DNA of 64,000 nucleotides from Candidatus Fermentithermobacillus carboniphilus (GTDB lineage: Bacteria; Bacillota; Sulfobacillia; Fermentithermobacillales; Fermentithermobacillaceae). Below are positions 16,801 to 27,330 of the stretch, in pieces. Numbering within the stretch: position 1 is the first letter of the stretch; each line of letters opens with the position of its first letter. The stretch is from positions 747,217-811,216 of the forward strand of contig CP062796.1 in NCBI GenBank assembly GCA_018208355.1, read 5' to 3'. Both the position numbers and the translations under genes were made by a program. Below the pieces are notes generated by a model. It had not been told where the DNA came from and did not search any database. It saw only the letters and a list, made by a program, of their open reading frames with translations.

Positions 16801-19212
16801 TTACTGGCTCATTTGATCCATGGCGACGTCCTGCGCGGCTTTCAGTTGGTCCACGCACGGCAACGTGTTGATTTCGTTTCTATCCTCCGGGTCACAAAGG
16901 GCCGCCGCGAGGACCTGGTCCATGTGGTCCACGAAGGTGACGGTCAGCTCTTCGCGGATATTCGGCGGCACCTCTTCTAGGTCTTTCTTGTTTTCACGCG
17001 GCAGGATTATGTTGAAAATACCCGCGCGGTGGGCCGCCAGGACTTTCTCTTTGACTCCTCCGATGGGAAGGACCCTGCCTCTCAAGGTTATTTCGCCTGT
17101 CATGGCCACATCGTGGCGGACAGGCCGGTTGGTCAGTGCCGAAGCTATGGCGCACGCGATGGTGATCCCGGCCGACGGTCCATCCTTGGGTATGGCTCCT
17201 TCGGGAACATGGACATGGATATCCACGTTCTCGTAGAAATCCTCGGGAAGACCCAGGTCAGCGCTCCTGGATCGGAGATAGCTCATGGCCGCCTGGCCTG
17301 ATTCTTTCATCACGTCACCCAGCTGTCCCGTCATGGTAAGGCGCCCTTTTCCTTTCACCACGCTGACTTCACACGCCATTACATCACCGCCCACGTCGGT
17401 AACGGCCAGCGCCAGGGCCACTCCAACCTGGTTCTCTTTCTCGACCTGCCCGTAGTGGAAGCGCGGGATGCCCAGGTACTTTTCGATGTTCTTGGGAGTG
17501 ATTGTGACTCTCTGACGCTTCCCTGACACGAGATCGCGTGCAGTTTTCCTGCATATCGTGGCGATCTGCCTCTCCAGGTTACGGACTCCGGCCTCCCTGG
17601 TGTAGGCCCTTATGATTTCCCTCAACGCCTCTTTCCTGATTGAAAGGTGCGAGGAATCGAGCCCATGTTCTTTGAGCTCCTTGGGTATGAGGAAATGAGT
17701 ACCTATCTCGATTTTCTCCTCCTCCGTGTAACCAGGTATCGTGATGACCTCCATGCGGTCCAACAGCGGCCGCGGGATCGTGTAAGAGGAGTTCGCGGTA
17801 GTTATGAACATAACCCGCGAAAGATCGAAGGGTACCTCCAGGTAATGGTCGGAAAACGTGTGATTCTGCTCAGGGTCGAGGACCTCAAGGAGAGCGGCGG
17901 CCGGATCCCCTCTGAAATCCGAGGCGAGCTTATCTATCTCATCCATGAGGAACACGGGATTCCGGGAACCTGCTGTCCTTATACCCTGTATGATCCGCCC
18001 GGGAAGTGCACCGATGTACGTGCGCCTGTGTCCCCTGATCTCAGCCTCGTCACGGACTCCGCCCAGAGATATCCTCACGAATTTTCTACCGAGAGCACGC
18101 GCTATGGACTTGGCCAGGGAAGTCTTACCAACTCCGGGAGGACCTACAAAGCAGAGGATCGGACCTCTCGGTTTGTCGACAAGTTTCCTGATAGCCAGGT
18201 ACTCTATGATTCGTTCTTTCACTTCTCTTAACCCGTAGTGATCTTCGTCCAGGATGGCCTGGGCCCTGTTTATGTCGATGTTATCCTCGGTAAGGACATT
18301 CCAGGGCAGGGAAACCAGCCATTCGAGGTAAGTCCTGACAACCACGGCCTCGGCGGCCGCCTGCGGCATCTTCTCAAGCCGGTCCACTTCCCGGAGGGCC
18401 TTTTCCCTCGCCTCGCCGGTAAGACCAGCCTTCTCTATCTTTTGTCTGAACTCCTCAGCCTCGCTGATGCTATCGTCCTTATCGCCCAGCTCTTTCTGGA
18501 TAGCCTTCATCTGCTCCCTCAGCCAGTATTCCCTCTGGCTCTTCTCTATCTGCTTCTTCACTCGCAAGTTGATGCGCTTCTCCAGCCCGGCCAGTTCGAT
18601 TTCCTTTTCGAGGACGTCCAGGAGTTTCTCGGCTCTCTCCCTGACCTCCAGTGTTTCGAGGATCTGTTGTTTTTCGGCTATAGAAACAGGTATGTGAGCC
18701 GCAATCGTATCGCAAAGATGTCCCGGATCCCGAATGGCGGCTATGGATATGAGCGTCTCTGCGGGGACGTTCCTTGTGACCCTTACGTACTCTTCGTACT
18801 GCTCCATGAGCGCTTTGATCAGCATGTCGGCTTCCTGGCGCCCCACACCGACATCCTCCAGCTCTTCCACGGACACCACAAATGCAGGATCGCTGGTTAA
18901 ATATGACGTCACTTTGACACGCCGCAGACCTTCAACAACTATTCTGAGATTACCCGAAACGCTCTTAGCCACTTCCTTGATGAGCCCGAGGGTACCGACC
19001 GTATATATATGTTCTGGCGAAGGCTCCGCGATCTCAGTATCCTTTTGTGAACATAGCACAAGACCCATACCAGAAGCCTGCGCCAGCTCAACCGCCTTAA
19101 CAGACCTTGCTCGGCCTACCTCTAGAGAAATCGTACTTTTCGGGAACACCAGTATGTTTCTAAGAGATAAAAGCGGGTAGGACTTTTGAGTCTCTTCCTT
19201 GGATGACTTCAT
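16801..19212 (-). CDS. lon: ATP-dependent protease Lon (LonA)
   Basis: 803 residues. The LON substrate-binding N-domain begins at [22 protein letters not shown]; then a coiled coil, the AAA+ module with Walker [14 protein letters not shown] and Walker [13 protein letters not shown], and the S16 protease domain with the catalytic Ser in [12 protein letters not shown] and Lys in [10 protein letters not shown]. Lon degrades damaged and regulatory proteins in the cytosol. The ATG at 19212 follows GGGAGG with a 9-base spacer; a longer in-frame start (19254) has none. It lies 3' of lonB, the usual Bacillota order, but with a 280-bp gap holding two inverted repeats, so it probably has its own promoter. 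Confidence 0.97.
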   Translation of the reverse strand: MKSSKEETQKSYPLLSLRNILVFPKSTISLEVGRARSVKAVELAQASGMGLVLCSQKDTEIAEPSPEHIYTVGTLGLIKEVAKSVSGNLRIVVEGLRRVKVTSYLTSDPAFVVSVEELEDVGVGRQEADMLIKALMEQYEEYVRVTRNVPAETLISIAAIRDPGHLCDTIAAHIPVSIAEKQQILETLEVRERAEKLLDVLEKEIELAGLEKRINLRVKKQIEKSQREYWLREQMKAIQKELGDKDDSISEAEEFRQKIEKAGLTGEAREKALREVDRLEKMPQAAAEAVVVRTYLEWLVSLPWNVLTEDNIDINRAQAILDEDHYGLREVKERIIEYLAIRKLVDKPRGPILCFVGPPGVGKTSLAKSIARALGRKFVRISLGGVRDEAEIRGHRRTYIGALPGRIIQGIRTAGSRNPVFLMDEIDKLASDFRGDPAAALLEVLDPEQNHTFSDHYLEVPFDLSRVMFITTANSSYTIPRPLLDRMEVITIPGYTEEEKIEIGTHFLIPKELKEHGLDSSHLSIRKEALREIIRAYTREAGVRNLERQIATICRKTARDLVSGKRQRVTITPKNIEKYLGIPRFHYGQVEKENQVGVALALAVTDVGGDVMACEVSVVKGKGRLTMTGQLGDVMKESGQAAMSYLRSRSADLGLPEDFYENVDIHVHVPEGAIPKDGPSAGITIACAIASALTNRPVRHDVAMTGEITLRGRVLPIGGVKEKVLAAHRAGIFNIILPRENKKDLEEVPPNIREELTVTFVDHMDQVLAAALCDPEDRNEINTLPCVDQLKAAQDVAMDQMSQ

Positions 19213-19279
19213 GCAATACACCTCCCGCGTTCTCCTCGTCCAGTCATATGACATAGACCTGGCAAAAACCCAAGTGATA

Positions 19280-19349
19280 CGGTCGAAGGGTATCTCTCCT
19301 ATTCTCTATTTCGACCGGGAAGTCCTTCACTGTAGACAGGTAATACCTG
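19280..19349 (-). promoter_or_regulatory. Two inverted repeats upstream of lon
   Basis: CGGTCGAA (19280-19287) and TTCGACCG (19310-19317) form an 8-bp inverted repeat with 22 bp between, and CAGGTA-A-TACCTG (19337-19349) is a 13-bp palindrome. Both are in the 280-bp gap upstream of lon. They match neither the CIRCE element nor the CtsR heptad repeat. They are candidate operators only. Confidence 0.4.
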
Positions 19350-19492
19350 GTTATTTTACATATTATGGCTGCCGGAAAACACTACGCCCGAAATAGGGGT
19401 CTTGCACCGTGCCGTACGTCTGAGATGGGTCTTAACGGAAGGGGACGCTCTGTTCCGCGCATATCACCCCCGGCAAGCACCCTACACATATA

Positions 19493-21136
19493 TTACTGCG
19501 CAGAAGGTGCAGCTGCCAGGAATGATTCTGGGAATACGGCCAGAAGGACATCTTTGAGATTAGCCACGGGGACGACTTCTACGCCAAGTCCCGCAAAACG
19601 TTCCTGCCAGTTGGAGGATGGGATGAAGACTCTTGAAAGCCCCGCGTCTTCCGCCGCCCGGAGTTTCTGGTCAACGCCGCCGACGGCCCTGATCTCTCCC
19701 CTTATAGAGATTTCTCCGGTAAACGCGATGCCAGGCTGGACAGGCTTGGACGTCAGCGCCGAGTACATGCTTACGGCGATGGCGAGCCCCGCCGAAGGAC
19801 CATCTACGGGCGTACCTCCTGGGAAATTCACGTGGATGTCGTAACTATATGGCCTCACCGGCATACAGACCGACAGGGCAGTGCGGACGTTTTCGATTGA
19901 CGAAAGGACCATGCTTTTTCTCCTGAGGGTGTGATTTCCTTTGCCAAGTTCTTCCTCTTCGATTATCCCGGTTATGATTACCTCTCCTCTCCTCTTGCGG
20001 GAAGCCTGGACCACCTGAGTCTCTATGTCGATCACCGTCGCCATTCCCGCACCAAAGACTGCAAGGCCCAGGGCCACTCCGATCGATGGCTTGTCTGGGA
20101 TCTTGAGGTTTGACCTTGGAGCGTGGTGTCCCTGGGAGATTATCCAGTCAACATCCCGGACGGTTATCTCCGCCCTTCCTTCCACCATGACAAGACCGGC
20201 TGCAAGCTCCACGAGGTTCACTGCATCCCTGCCATTGACCGCATATCTCTTCACCATCTCGACTGCCTGCTCTTCAATGCCCACGCTGGCCTTTTTCGCG
20301 GCGGATCTGGCGATAACTCCGATTTCTTCAGGAGAAAGTTCCCGGAAAAATATCTCCAGACACCTGGACCGGAGCGCCGGCGGGATGTCTTCCGGGGACC
20401 TTGTGGTGGCTCCTACCAACCGAAAGTCAGCAGGCAGCCCGTTTTGAAATATGTCATGTATGTATTCGGGAATGTTTGCGTCATCTCTCGAATAATATGC
20501 GCTCTCAAGAAAAACCTTCCGATCCTCGAGGACTTTGAGGAGTTTCTGCATCTGGATGGGATGAAGTTCACCGATCTCGTCGAGAAACAGGATCCCGCCG
20601 TGGGCTTTCGTGACTGCTCCCGGCTTGGGTTGCGGTATACCGGCCACTCCGAGAGGTCCCGCACCCTGATAAATAGGGTCGTGGACCGAACCTATGAGAG
20701 GGTCCGCTATGCCTCTCTCGTCAAAACGGGCTGTGGTTGCATCGACCTCGATGAATTTGGCATCTGATTTGAAGGGAGACAACGGGTTTTTCTTGGCCTC
20801 TTCCAGGACGAGACGGGCGGCCGCTGTCTTCCCCACGCCCGGCGGTCCGTAGATGATCACGTGCTGGGGATTGGGCCCGCACAGGGCGGCACGGAGGGCC
20901 CTGATCCCGTCTTCCTGACCCACGATCTCTTCCATGTTTTGAGGGCGGGTTTTTTCGGTCAAAGGTTCCGTGAGCCGGATGTTCCTCATCTGTTTTAAGC
21001 GCTCGAGTTCCCTCTTGGATTCGCGCCCGACGGAAAGTCTGTGCGACTCCTGGGATTTCAGGAGGTTCCAGAAGTACAAACCCATAACTATAGTGAGAAA
21101 GAACTGCAGGTATACAAGTACGCTGGAGTCTAACAT
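19493..21136 (-). CDS. lonB: Membrane-anchored ATP-dependent protease LonB
   Basis: 547 residues. It has an N-terminal membrane segment (VLVYLQFFLTIVMGLYFWNLL, about residues 6-26) followed by an AAA+ domain (Walker [15 protein letters not shown], Walker B GGILFLDEIGELH, arginine finger in PPALRSRCLEIFF) and a C-terminal S16 domain with PVDGPSAGLAIA (Ser) and GVDQKLRAAEDA (Lys). In Bacillus, LonB is a forespore protease under sigma-F. The substrate-binding N-domain of LonA is absent, as expected. The ATG at 21136 has GAGGGG upstream; the longer frame to 21199 would put extra residues before the membrane anchor. It lies between clpX and lon. Confidence 0.95.
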   Translation of the reverse strand: MLDSSVLVYLQFFLTIVMGLYFWNLLKSQESHRLSVGRESKRELERLKQMRNIRLTEPLTEKTRPQNMEEIVGQEDGIRALRAALCGPNPQHVIIYGPPGVGKTAAARLVLEEAKKNPLSPFKSDAKFIEVDATTARFDERGIADPLIGSVHDPIYQGAGPLGVAGIPQPKPGAVTKAHGGILFLDEIGELHPIQMQKLLKVLEDRKVFLESAYYSRDDANIPEYIHDIFQNGLPADFRLVGATTRSPEDIPPALRSRCLEIFFRELSPEEIGVIARSAAKKASVGIEEQAVEMVKRYAVNGRDAVNLVELAAGLVMVEGRAEITVRDVDWIISQGHHAPRSNLKIPDKPSIGVALGLAVFGAGMATVIDIETQVVQASRKRRGEVIITGIIEEEELGKGNHTLRRKSMVLSSIENVRTALSVCMPVRPYSYDIHVNFPGGTPVDGPSAGLAIAVSMYSALTSKPVQPGIAFTGEISIRGEIRAVGGVDQKLRAAEDAGLSRVFIPSSNWQERFAGLGVEVVPVANLKDVLLAVFPESFLAAAPSAQ

Positions 21137-21266
21137 CTCTGCTTCCCCTCGGTATCGAGGCCTCTGGGTGATCTCTGGCAAGGTTCGGCTCCCGCCCAAA
21201 AACCCCTCTTGCAGACCCCCTCTACTAGTTTAGAGTGGCTTTTTTGGGCGGTATTATGACTCCCTT

Positions 21267-21306
21267 AACTTGAAAGCCCCGGGGTCTTGCCCGGCCATTT
21301 CAAGTT
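21267..21306 (-). promoter_or_regulatory. Inverted repeat upstream of lonB
   Basis: AACTTGAAA (21267-21275) and TTTCAAGTT (21298-21306) are perfect 9-bp inverted arms flanking a GC-rich 22-bp centre. It lies about 130 bp before the lonB start and downstream of the clpX terminator. It could be an operator or a second terminator stem; no T-run follows. Confidence 0.4.
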
Positions 21307-21357
21307 ATCTGACGGAACCCTAAGCCGCAGGGTCAGGCTTTAGAGATGAAATACGAA

Positions 21358-21392
21358 GGGAGAGAACCAGCATGTAAACTGAATTCTCTCCC
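21358..21392 (-). terminator. Rho-independent terminator of the tig-clpP-clpX unit
   Basis: GGGAGAGAA (21358-21366) pairs with TTCTCTCCC (21384-21392), about 30 bp after the clpX stop. On the minus strand it is followed by a T-rich stretch (TTCGTATTTC). Confidence 0.65.
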
Positions 21393-21421
21393 CGGTTTCC
21401 TGCGGCGTTTAGAACGCCAGC

Positions 21422-22681
<1,260 letters not shown>

Positions 22682-22696
22682 CCTTTCACCTCACGT

Positions 22697-23299
22697 TTAT
22701 TTAATCGCCTTGGGCCCGGGAAGAAGGACGTCATCCACCAGTCCGTAAGCCTTGGACTCTTCCGCGGTCATCCAGAAGTCCCTTTCGGTGTCCCTCTCGA
22801 TCTTCTCAAGAGGCTGGCCGGTGTGCTTTGACAAAATCCTGTTGATGAGGTCTTTTGTCCGGATTATCTCTTTGGCCGCGATCTGGACTTCCGTGGCCTG
22901 CCCCTGTACTCCTCCGAGAGGTTGATGAATGAGCGTCTTTGCGTTGGGAAGGCAGAACCTTCTCCCTTTTGTGCCACCCGCAAGGATGACTGCGGCAATA
23001 CTCGCGGCAAGACCCACGCAAATAGTAGATACAGGAGGCTTGATGTGCTGCATGGTGTCATATATGGCCAGTCCCGCAGTGACAGAACCGCCGGGGGAGT
23101 TGATGTACACTGATACCTCTTTATCGGGATCTTCTGCTTGCAGGAAGAGAAGCTGGGCGACAACCAGGTTGGCCATCTGGTCATCTACCGGCGCACCTAC
23201 AAACACGATCCTGTCCTTCAGAAGCCTCGAGTAGATATCATAAGCCCTTTCTCCTCTGCCCGTCTGCTCAATCACCATCGGTACCAGGTAATTCATCAT
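22697..23299 (-). CDS. clpP: ATP-dependent Clp protease proteolytic subunit ClpP
   Basis: A 200-residue serine peptidase. The catalytic triad is present: Ser in [14 protein letters not shown], His in [13 protein letters not shown] and Asp in [14 protein letters not shown]. The Ser motif differs from the common GMAASMGA in having Ile-Ala after the Ser, but the nucleophile is retained. The handle region and the [19 protein letters not shown] strand-turn are canonical. The ATG at 23299, or the next one at 23296, follows GGGGGTG and gives normal ClpP length. The 57 codons open upstream are non-coding. It is placed between tig and clpX. Confidence 0.97.
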   Translation of the reverse strand: MMNYLVPMVIEQTGRGERAYDIYSRLLKDRIVFVGAPVDDQMANLVVAQLLFLQAEDPDKEVSVYINSPGGSVTAGLAIYDTMQHIKPPVSTICVGLAASIAAVILAGGTKGRRFCLPNAKTLIHQPLGGVQGQATEVQIAAKEIIRTKDLINRILSKHTGQPLEKIERDTERDFWMTAEESKAYGLVDDVLLPGPKAIK

Positions 23300-23396
23300 A
23301 TCGTACACCCCCACGCCCTTAGGTTTTCCCAATGAACCCCTATCTACCAGTTCCACACCCGAATTCTCACTACTATTATAACATCCCGCATGCGCA

Positions 23397-24812
23397 TCAT
23401 CGTGCGGGTTCGTCATTGGGTTCCGGGCTACGAGGTCCCTCATCTTTGGATTCCGTCCCCTCAGCCCCAACCGCCGGGGTGTCTTCCGTGGAAGTCTTCT
23501 TTTCTTCGCCTGCCGGCAACGGCGTCCCCGCCTTTTCGGCGGCCCTCCTTGCGATCAGCTTGAGCGCTTCGAGCCGCCCCAGCTGTCTTTTCATGTCCTC
23601 GAGAGTCCCCCGGAGCTCAAGGGTAGTCTTAACGGCCTTCGAGTCACGTCCGGTACCCTTCGCGATAGCCTCTACCATCTTGTCAATGGTCTCTTCCGCC
23701 ACTTCTACGTTTTCCTTCTGAGCTACTGCGTCAAGGACAAGCTCTCGCTTGACATCCTTTTCGGCTTCTTTTTTGAGTTCAGTCATCAGGTCTTCCATTG
23801 ACTGCCCTGAAGACTCAAGGTACTGCTCCAGCGTGGCATCACTTTCCCGCAACCTGCGCTCGAGTCTCTCCAGAAGCTCTTCAGTCCTCCGGTCGATCAT
23901 CACTTTGGGGATTTCCACCTGGGCTTTCTCCAAAAGGGCGTCTTCCACTTTGTCGAGGTGCTGTTCTATTGCCATCCTCATCCGGACTTCCAGTAGATTC
24001 TTCCTTATCTCGTCCCTGACTTCCTGTGATGAACCCTTTCCCAGGTTCTTGGCCACCTCTTCAGCATCCTTCGGCACGAGTTTTTCGTACACTTCCTTCA
24101 CTTCAACCTGGAAGCGTGCTTCCTTCGGTTCTTCCCCTTCTTTTCCCGGGTATTTCCCAGAGAACTCCTTCACGTCGCCCTTCTTCATGTCGATGAGAGC
24201 CTGTCCCAACCCGGGAATGAAACTGTAATCGCGACCGACTTCCACGTAGCTCAGGTCGTCATCGAATTCTACTTTCACGTCACCGCCTTCAATCCCTTTG
24301 ACGCGGCAAGTCGCGTAATGCCCTTCCTTGAGAGCAGTGCCTTCCTCTAGAGGTCTCAGCTCTGCCATCCTCTCCTTAAGGATTTCAAGCTGCTTATCGA
24401 TGTCTTCCTCGCTGACAGTAGGAGCCTCAAAGGGAACCGCTATATCGCTGTAATCCTGGAGGTGAACCTCCGGACGGACATAAACCACCGCCTTGAAACG
24501 GAAAGGTTCCCCTTCTCTAAAGTACACATCGGTGAACTCAGGGTCATCGACGGGCTCTATGTTCGCCTGCTTCACCGCCTCGACGTATTGCTCGGGCAAT
24601 ACCTGCCTTACGGCTTCATCGTAAAGAATTTCCTTCCCGTAGTAACGTTCGAGGATAGATCTTGGGGCCTTCCCGCGACGGAATCCCGGGACATTCACTT
24701 CGCGGACTACCTTCCTGTAGGCTTTCTGGAGCGCTTGGTCTACTACTTCCTTGGGAGCTTCAACTTCCAGTGACACTCTCGAACCTTCGAGCCTTTCCGT
24801 CGTAACCTTCAC
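23397..24812 (-). CDS. tig: Trigger factor (ribosome-associated chaperone and prolyl isomerase)
   Basis: 471 residues. The ribosome-binding N-domain contains [20 protein letters not shown], which carries the G-F-R-x-G-x-x-P ribosome-docking loop. It is followed by the FKBP-type isomerase domain ([19 protein letters not shown]...[20 protein letters not shown]) and the helical C-domain. The last 35 residues form an unusual acidic, Pro/Ser/Thr-rich tail ([19 protein letters not shown]) not needed for the fold. The GTG at 24812 follows AAGGAGG with a 9-base spacer. First gene of the tig-clpP-clpX unit, 97 bp ahead of clpP. Confidence 0.97.
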   Translation of the reverse strand: MKVTTERLEGSRVSLEVEAPKEVVDQALQKAYRKVVREVNVPGFRRGKAPRSILERYYGKEILYDEAVRQVLPEQYVEAVKQANIEPVDDPEFTDVYFREGEPFRFKAVVYVRPEVHLQDYSDIAVPFEAPTVSEEDIDKQLEILKERMAELRPLEEGTALKEGHYATCRVKGIEGGDVKVEFDDDLSYVEVGRDYSFIPGLGQALIDMKKGDVKEFSGKYPGKEGEEPKEARFQVEVKEVYEKLVPKDAEEVAKNLGKGSSQEVRDEIRKNLLEVRMRMAIEQHLDKVEDALLEKAQVEIPKVMIDRRTEELLERLERRLRESDATLEQYLESSGQSMEDLMTELKKEAEKDVKRELVLDAVAQKENVEVAEETIDKMVEAIAKGTGRDSKAVKTTLELRGTLEDMKRQLGRLEALKLIARRAAEKAGTPLPAGEEKKTSTEDTPAVGAEGTESKDEGPRSPEPNDEPAR

Positions 24813-24966
24813 TGTACAGGTCCTCCTTAACCGCCTTGCGGCACTGCATATCATAGAACTCAGTTTTGCTCATCAACGAAGAGCCTGAGTCCTGATTTCC
24901 CCGAAACCGAACCAGCAAGATTTTTCGAGAAATTGGCTTAAATATTTTACCAGAAGACACACACAT

Positions 24967-24987
24967 AAAAAAAGCGGCATCGCCGCC
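24967..24987 (-). terminator. Rho-independent terminator of the tRNA cluster
   Basis: A 5-bp GC stem (GCGGC/GCCGC, 24974-24986) followed on the minus strand by seven T residues, just 3' of tRNA-Leu. It is well placed to end the seven-tRNA transcript. Confidence 0.8.
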
Positions 24988-24995
24988 TGCTTCCG

Positions 24996-25082
24996 TGGTG
25001 CGAGGGAGGGGATTTGAACCCCTACGCCACCAGGGGCACTGGATCCTAAGTCCAGCTCGTCTGCCAGTTCCGACACCCTCGC
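24996..25082 (-). tRNA. tRNA-Leu (anticodon TAG)
   Basis: 87 bases with the long variable arm typical of tRNA-Leu. The acceptor is GCGAGGG/CCCTCGC, the anticodon loop CTTAGGA gives TAG, and CCA is encoded. It is the last gene of the cluster. Confidence 0.96.
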
Positions 25083-25119
25083 AGGTACATTCACGCACGA
25101 TACAGATATGAAATACTAA

Positions 25120-25194
25120 TGGTGGGCCATGATGGGATCGAACCATCGACTCCCCGCTTAAAAGGCGGGTGCTCTACCACTGAGCTAATGGCCC
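25120..25194 (-). tRNA. tRNA-Lys (anticodon TTT)
   Basis: 75 bases. The acceptor is GGGCCAT/ATGGCCC, the anticodon stem CCCGC/GCGGG has loop CTTTTAA (TTT), the T loop is TTCGATC, and CCA is encoded. Confidence 0.96.
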
Positions 25195-25198
25195 ACGA

Positions 25199-25273
25199 TG
25201 GCTGGGGCGGCAGGATTCGAACCTGCGAATATCAGCTCCAAAGGCTGATGCCTTACCGCTTGGCCACGCCCCA
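25199..25273 (-). tRNA. tRNA-Gln (anticodon TTG)
   Basis: 75 bases. The acceptor is TGGGGCG/CGCCCCA, the anticodon stem TCAGC/GCTGA has loop CTTTGGA (TTG), the discriminator is G, and CCA is encoded. Confidence 0.96.
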
Positions 25274-25275
25274 CC

Positions 25276-25352
25276 TGGCGCGCCCGGCAGGACTCGAACC
25301 TGCAACCTTCAGATCCGAAGTCTGCGGCTCTATCCAATTGAGCTACGGGCGC
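25276..25352 (-). tRNA. tRNA-Arg (anticodon TCG)
   Basis: 77 bases. The acceptor is GCGCCCG/CGGGCGC, the anticodon stem GCAGA/TCTGA (one mismatch) has loop CTTCGGA (TCG), and CCA is encoded. Confidence 0.94.
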
Positions 25353-25380
25353 AGGTCCCGTAACCAGACTCAAAAAAATT

Positions 25381-25458
25381 TGGGGTGAATGACGGGATTC
25401 GAACCCGTGGCCTCCAGGGCCACAACCTGGCGCTCTAACCAGCTGAGCTACATCCACC
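25381..25458 (-). tRNA. tRNA-His (anticodon GTG)
   Basis: The acceptor is GTGGATG/CATTCAC, with discriminator C and a genomically encoded G at -1 (25458), the hallmark of tRNA-His. The anticodon loop TTGTGGC gives GTG, and CCA is encoded. Confidence 0.96.
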
Positions 25459-25480
25459 GCGTGCGCGATTTTAAGTTCAC

Positions 25481-25556
25481 TGGCGCGCCTGGCAGGAATC
25501 GAACCTGCGACTCCCTGCTTAGAAGGCAGGTGCTCTATCCCCTGAGCTACAGGCGC
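25481..25556 (-). tRNA. tRNA-Arg (anticodon TCT)
   Basis: 76 bases. The acceptor is GCGCCTG/CAGGCGC, the anticodon stem CCTGC/GCAGG has loop CTTCTAA (TCT), and CCA is encoded. Confidence 0.96.
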
Positions 25557-25559
25557 GCA

Positions 25560-25633
25560 TGGAGCGGGTGATGGGAATCGAACCCACGCAACCAGCTTGG
25601 AAGGCTGGGGCTCTACCATTGAGCTACACCCGC
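25560..25633 (-). tRNA. tRNA-Gly (anticodon TCC)
   Basis: 74 bases. The acceptor is GCGGGTG/CACCCGC, the anticodon stem CCAGC/GCTGG has loop CTTCCAA (TCC), the discriminator is T, and CCA is encoded. It is the first gene of the cluster. Confidence 0.96.
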
Positions 25634-25767
25634 AACAAAATTGGCTTTCAATCGCATGCCTTATTCTACAAAAAACATCGGTCCGGGTCAAGCGAACCGA
25701 CATCAGCAAACCAAGTTTAGGGAAGCAAGATTAGGACCTGCCAAATGGCCCCGGTACGGCGACCAAG

Positions 25768-26406
25768 TCAAAAATCACGCTTGTCTTTCCACTCCAGCGC
25801 CTTTAGGTGATGCGTATCGTTGAGAGCCGTCAACACGAACTTGCCTTCTGCATGCTCGAACACACTAATGGAAGCGGTGTCCACACGGATATTCCAGAAA
25901 CTTTCAAGACCCGCGCCGATGGCCTTAAGGATCAGGGTTTTGAGGGTGAGCCGGTGAGATACCATGACCACCCCCGACTCATCGAGGAGCGGCGCGTAAC
26001 TCAACACGCTTTCCCAGACCCTCTGCTGGACCTCTTTGAGGCCTTCGCCCCCAGGAAAAGTCCACAAATGGGGTGTATCTGCCCAGACCTGAAACTCCCG
26101 GGGAAACGTGCGACGGACTTCTTCGAGGCTAAGACCACCCCACTCGCCAACATCGATGTCCGTGAGGCGCTCATCTATCCGAACCTCCAAATTCGGAAGA
26201 TAACTCGCGATGATCTCCGCAGTCTCTCTGGCTCTCACCAGTGGACTAGATAATATCAAACTGATATTCTCGCCGCGAAGGGCTTCCCCAGCAAGATGCG
26301 CCTGCTTTCTGCCGACATCATCGAGGGGGATATCCATCTGGCCTCTAAAAATCTCACCTTTGTTCCACGCGGTTCTACCGTGCCTGACAAGATACAATTT
26401 GCCCAA
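25768..26406 (-). CDS. Histidine phosphatase family protein (phosphoglycerate mutase-like)
   Basis: A 212-residue branch-1 histidine phosphatase. The phosphoryl-accepting His lies in LYLVRHGRTAWNKGEIFRG (RHG motif), with the acid in DERLTDIDVGEWGGLSLEEV and the second catalytic His in VVMVSHRLTLKTLI. The group covers cofactor-dependent phosphoglycerate mutases, alpha-ribazole phosphatase (CobC) and broad phosphatases. RHGRTxWN and the WGGL motif suit the broad-specificity/CobC side, and no cobalamin genes are nearby. TTG at 26406 (MGKLYLVRHG) is preferred, since GGGGG lies 8 bases ahead; the GTG at 26421 is possible. It is separated from the tRNA cluster by 130 bp. Confidence 0.85.
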   Translation of the reverse strand: MGKLYLVRHGRTAWNKGEIFRGQMDIPLDDVGRKQAHLAGEALRGENISLILSSPLVRARETAEIIASYLPNLEVRIDERLTDIDVGEWGGLSLEEVRRTFPREFQVWADTPHLWTFPGGEGLKEVQQRVWESVLSYAPLLDESGVVMVSHRLTLKTLILKAIGAGLESFWNIRVDTASISVFEHAEGKFVLTALNDTHHLKALEWKDKRDF

Positions 26407-26605
26407 TGCGCGTACCCCCACCCTGACATGCCCGTATTTGCAGGGAATAAGTCCACCCTTTTCAGACTTTACCTGGTATTATTATCCATGAAAAAATATT
26501 AAACAACAAGGAGGATTCTTCAAATTCTCGTCGAATGTAATTGTGCTCAAAGTAACTATCGGGGATTTCGGCATGGGGACCAGTCCTATTTGCCGGAGAT
26601 GATTT

Positions 26606-27187
26606 TTGGTGGTCAGGGTTTGTGCGGTTTCACCTTATCCCATGTCGCAACGCCTTCTCGAAAGGTATGTCGGGGGCGTTCTCAAGGGAATGGCCACAGT
26701 GAAAGCCTGCGGCCGTGATGAATTCGACCCCAGCGAATGCGATGTGGCGGTGGTGTACGCCGAAAGCCCTACCCAGAAAATATTCGCTAGGAAGTACCGG
26801 GAGCTCAAGGTCATCGGGATCCGGTTCACCATCCAGGCAGCGGGTGTCAGAGCCCTGGCTCATCTCCCTCCTGGTTCGAGGGTCGGAGTGGTGGCCGATC
26901 ATCACGAGTGCGCCAACATGCTCCTCCGGGAAATCCTGGACAGCGGCGTGTTTGAGCCGAGATTCGTGTCCGGCGCTTTTTCGGACATGGACTCCATGCA
27001 GGTAGATGCCTTTGCAGTGGCCGAAGAAATGGATTCCATACTATGGACGAAATACTCAGGACCGCGGGAAAAAGTTATCGTACTGCCCAGAAGCCTTTTC
27101 CCCTCTTCTGTGGCGGAAATCATAAGCGCGGTCATGCACATAGAGTCGCAGGTCAACCTTGACCTCGCTCTGAAGAAATCGTCCTGA
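26606..27187 (+). CDS. Unrecognised protein, first gene of the FAD/NIF3/GATE operon
   Basis: A 193-residue soluble protein that I do not recognise. The alternating strands and helices (VVRVCAVSPYPMSQRLLERY, DVAVVYAESPTQKIFARKY, KVIGIRFTIQAAG, GSRVGVVADHHECANMLLREIL) suggest a Rossmann-like two-lobed fold of the type seen in ligand-sensing or racemase-like domains. There is no membrane segment and no helix-turn-helix. The TTG at 26606 (GGAG, 8-base spacer), or the GTG next to it, starts the frame. A terminator-like hairpin at 27243-27284 separates it from the FAD gene, so expression of the following genes may be uncoupled from it. Confidence 0.6.
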   Translation: MVVRVCAVSPYPMSQRLLERYVGGVLKGMATVKACGRDEFDPSECDVAVVYAESPTQKIFARKYRELKVIGIRFTIQAAGVRALAHLPPGSRVGVVADHHECANMLLREILDSGVFEPRFVSGAFSDMDSMQVDAFAVAEEMDSILWTKYSGPREKVIVLPRSLFPSSVAEIISAVMHIESQVNLDLALKKSS

Positions 27188-27242
27188 TAAATCTTCGGGG
27201 CACCACCGCGGGCAAAGATAAATAGGGCAAGGATAAGGTTAG

Positions 27243-27284
27243 AACGGGACCTGGTTTTACTTGCGCCGGGTTCCGTTTTGTTTT
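27243..27284 (+). terminator. Terminator or attenuator between genes 1 and 2 of the FAD operon
   Basis: AACGGGACC (27243-27251) pairs with GGTTCCGTT (27269-27277), including one G-T pair, and is followed by TTGTTTT. It has the form of a rho-independent terminator inside an apparent operon, about 45 bp before the FAD gene. It could partly end the first transcript or act as an attenuator. Confidence 0.6.
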
Positions 27285-27330
27285 GGGCCCGGCCAAAGAA
27301 AATCAAAGTTCCAGGAGGTAGTACAGGATA

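Noticed and set aside
22697-23299. Possible inactive ClpP because the Ser motif reads GLAASIAA
   Set aside because: Ser, His and Asp of the triad are all present in proper order; only flanking residues vary.
25185-25709. Long minus-strand frame of 174 codons across the tRNA cluster
   Set aside because: It is an artefact of six tRNA genes on the same strand; all are complete cloverleaves with encoded CCA.
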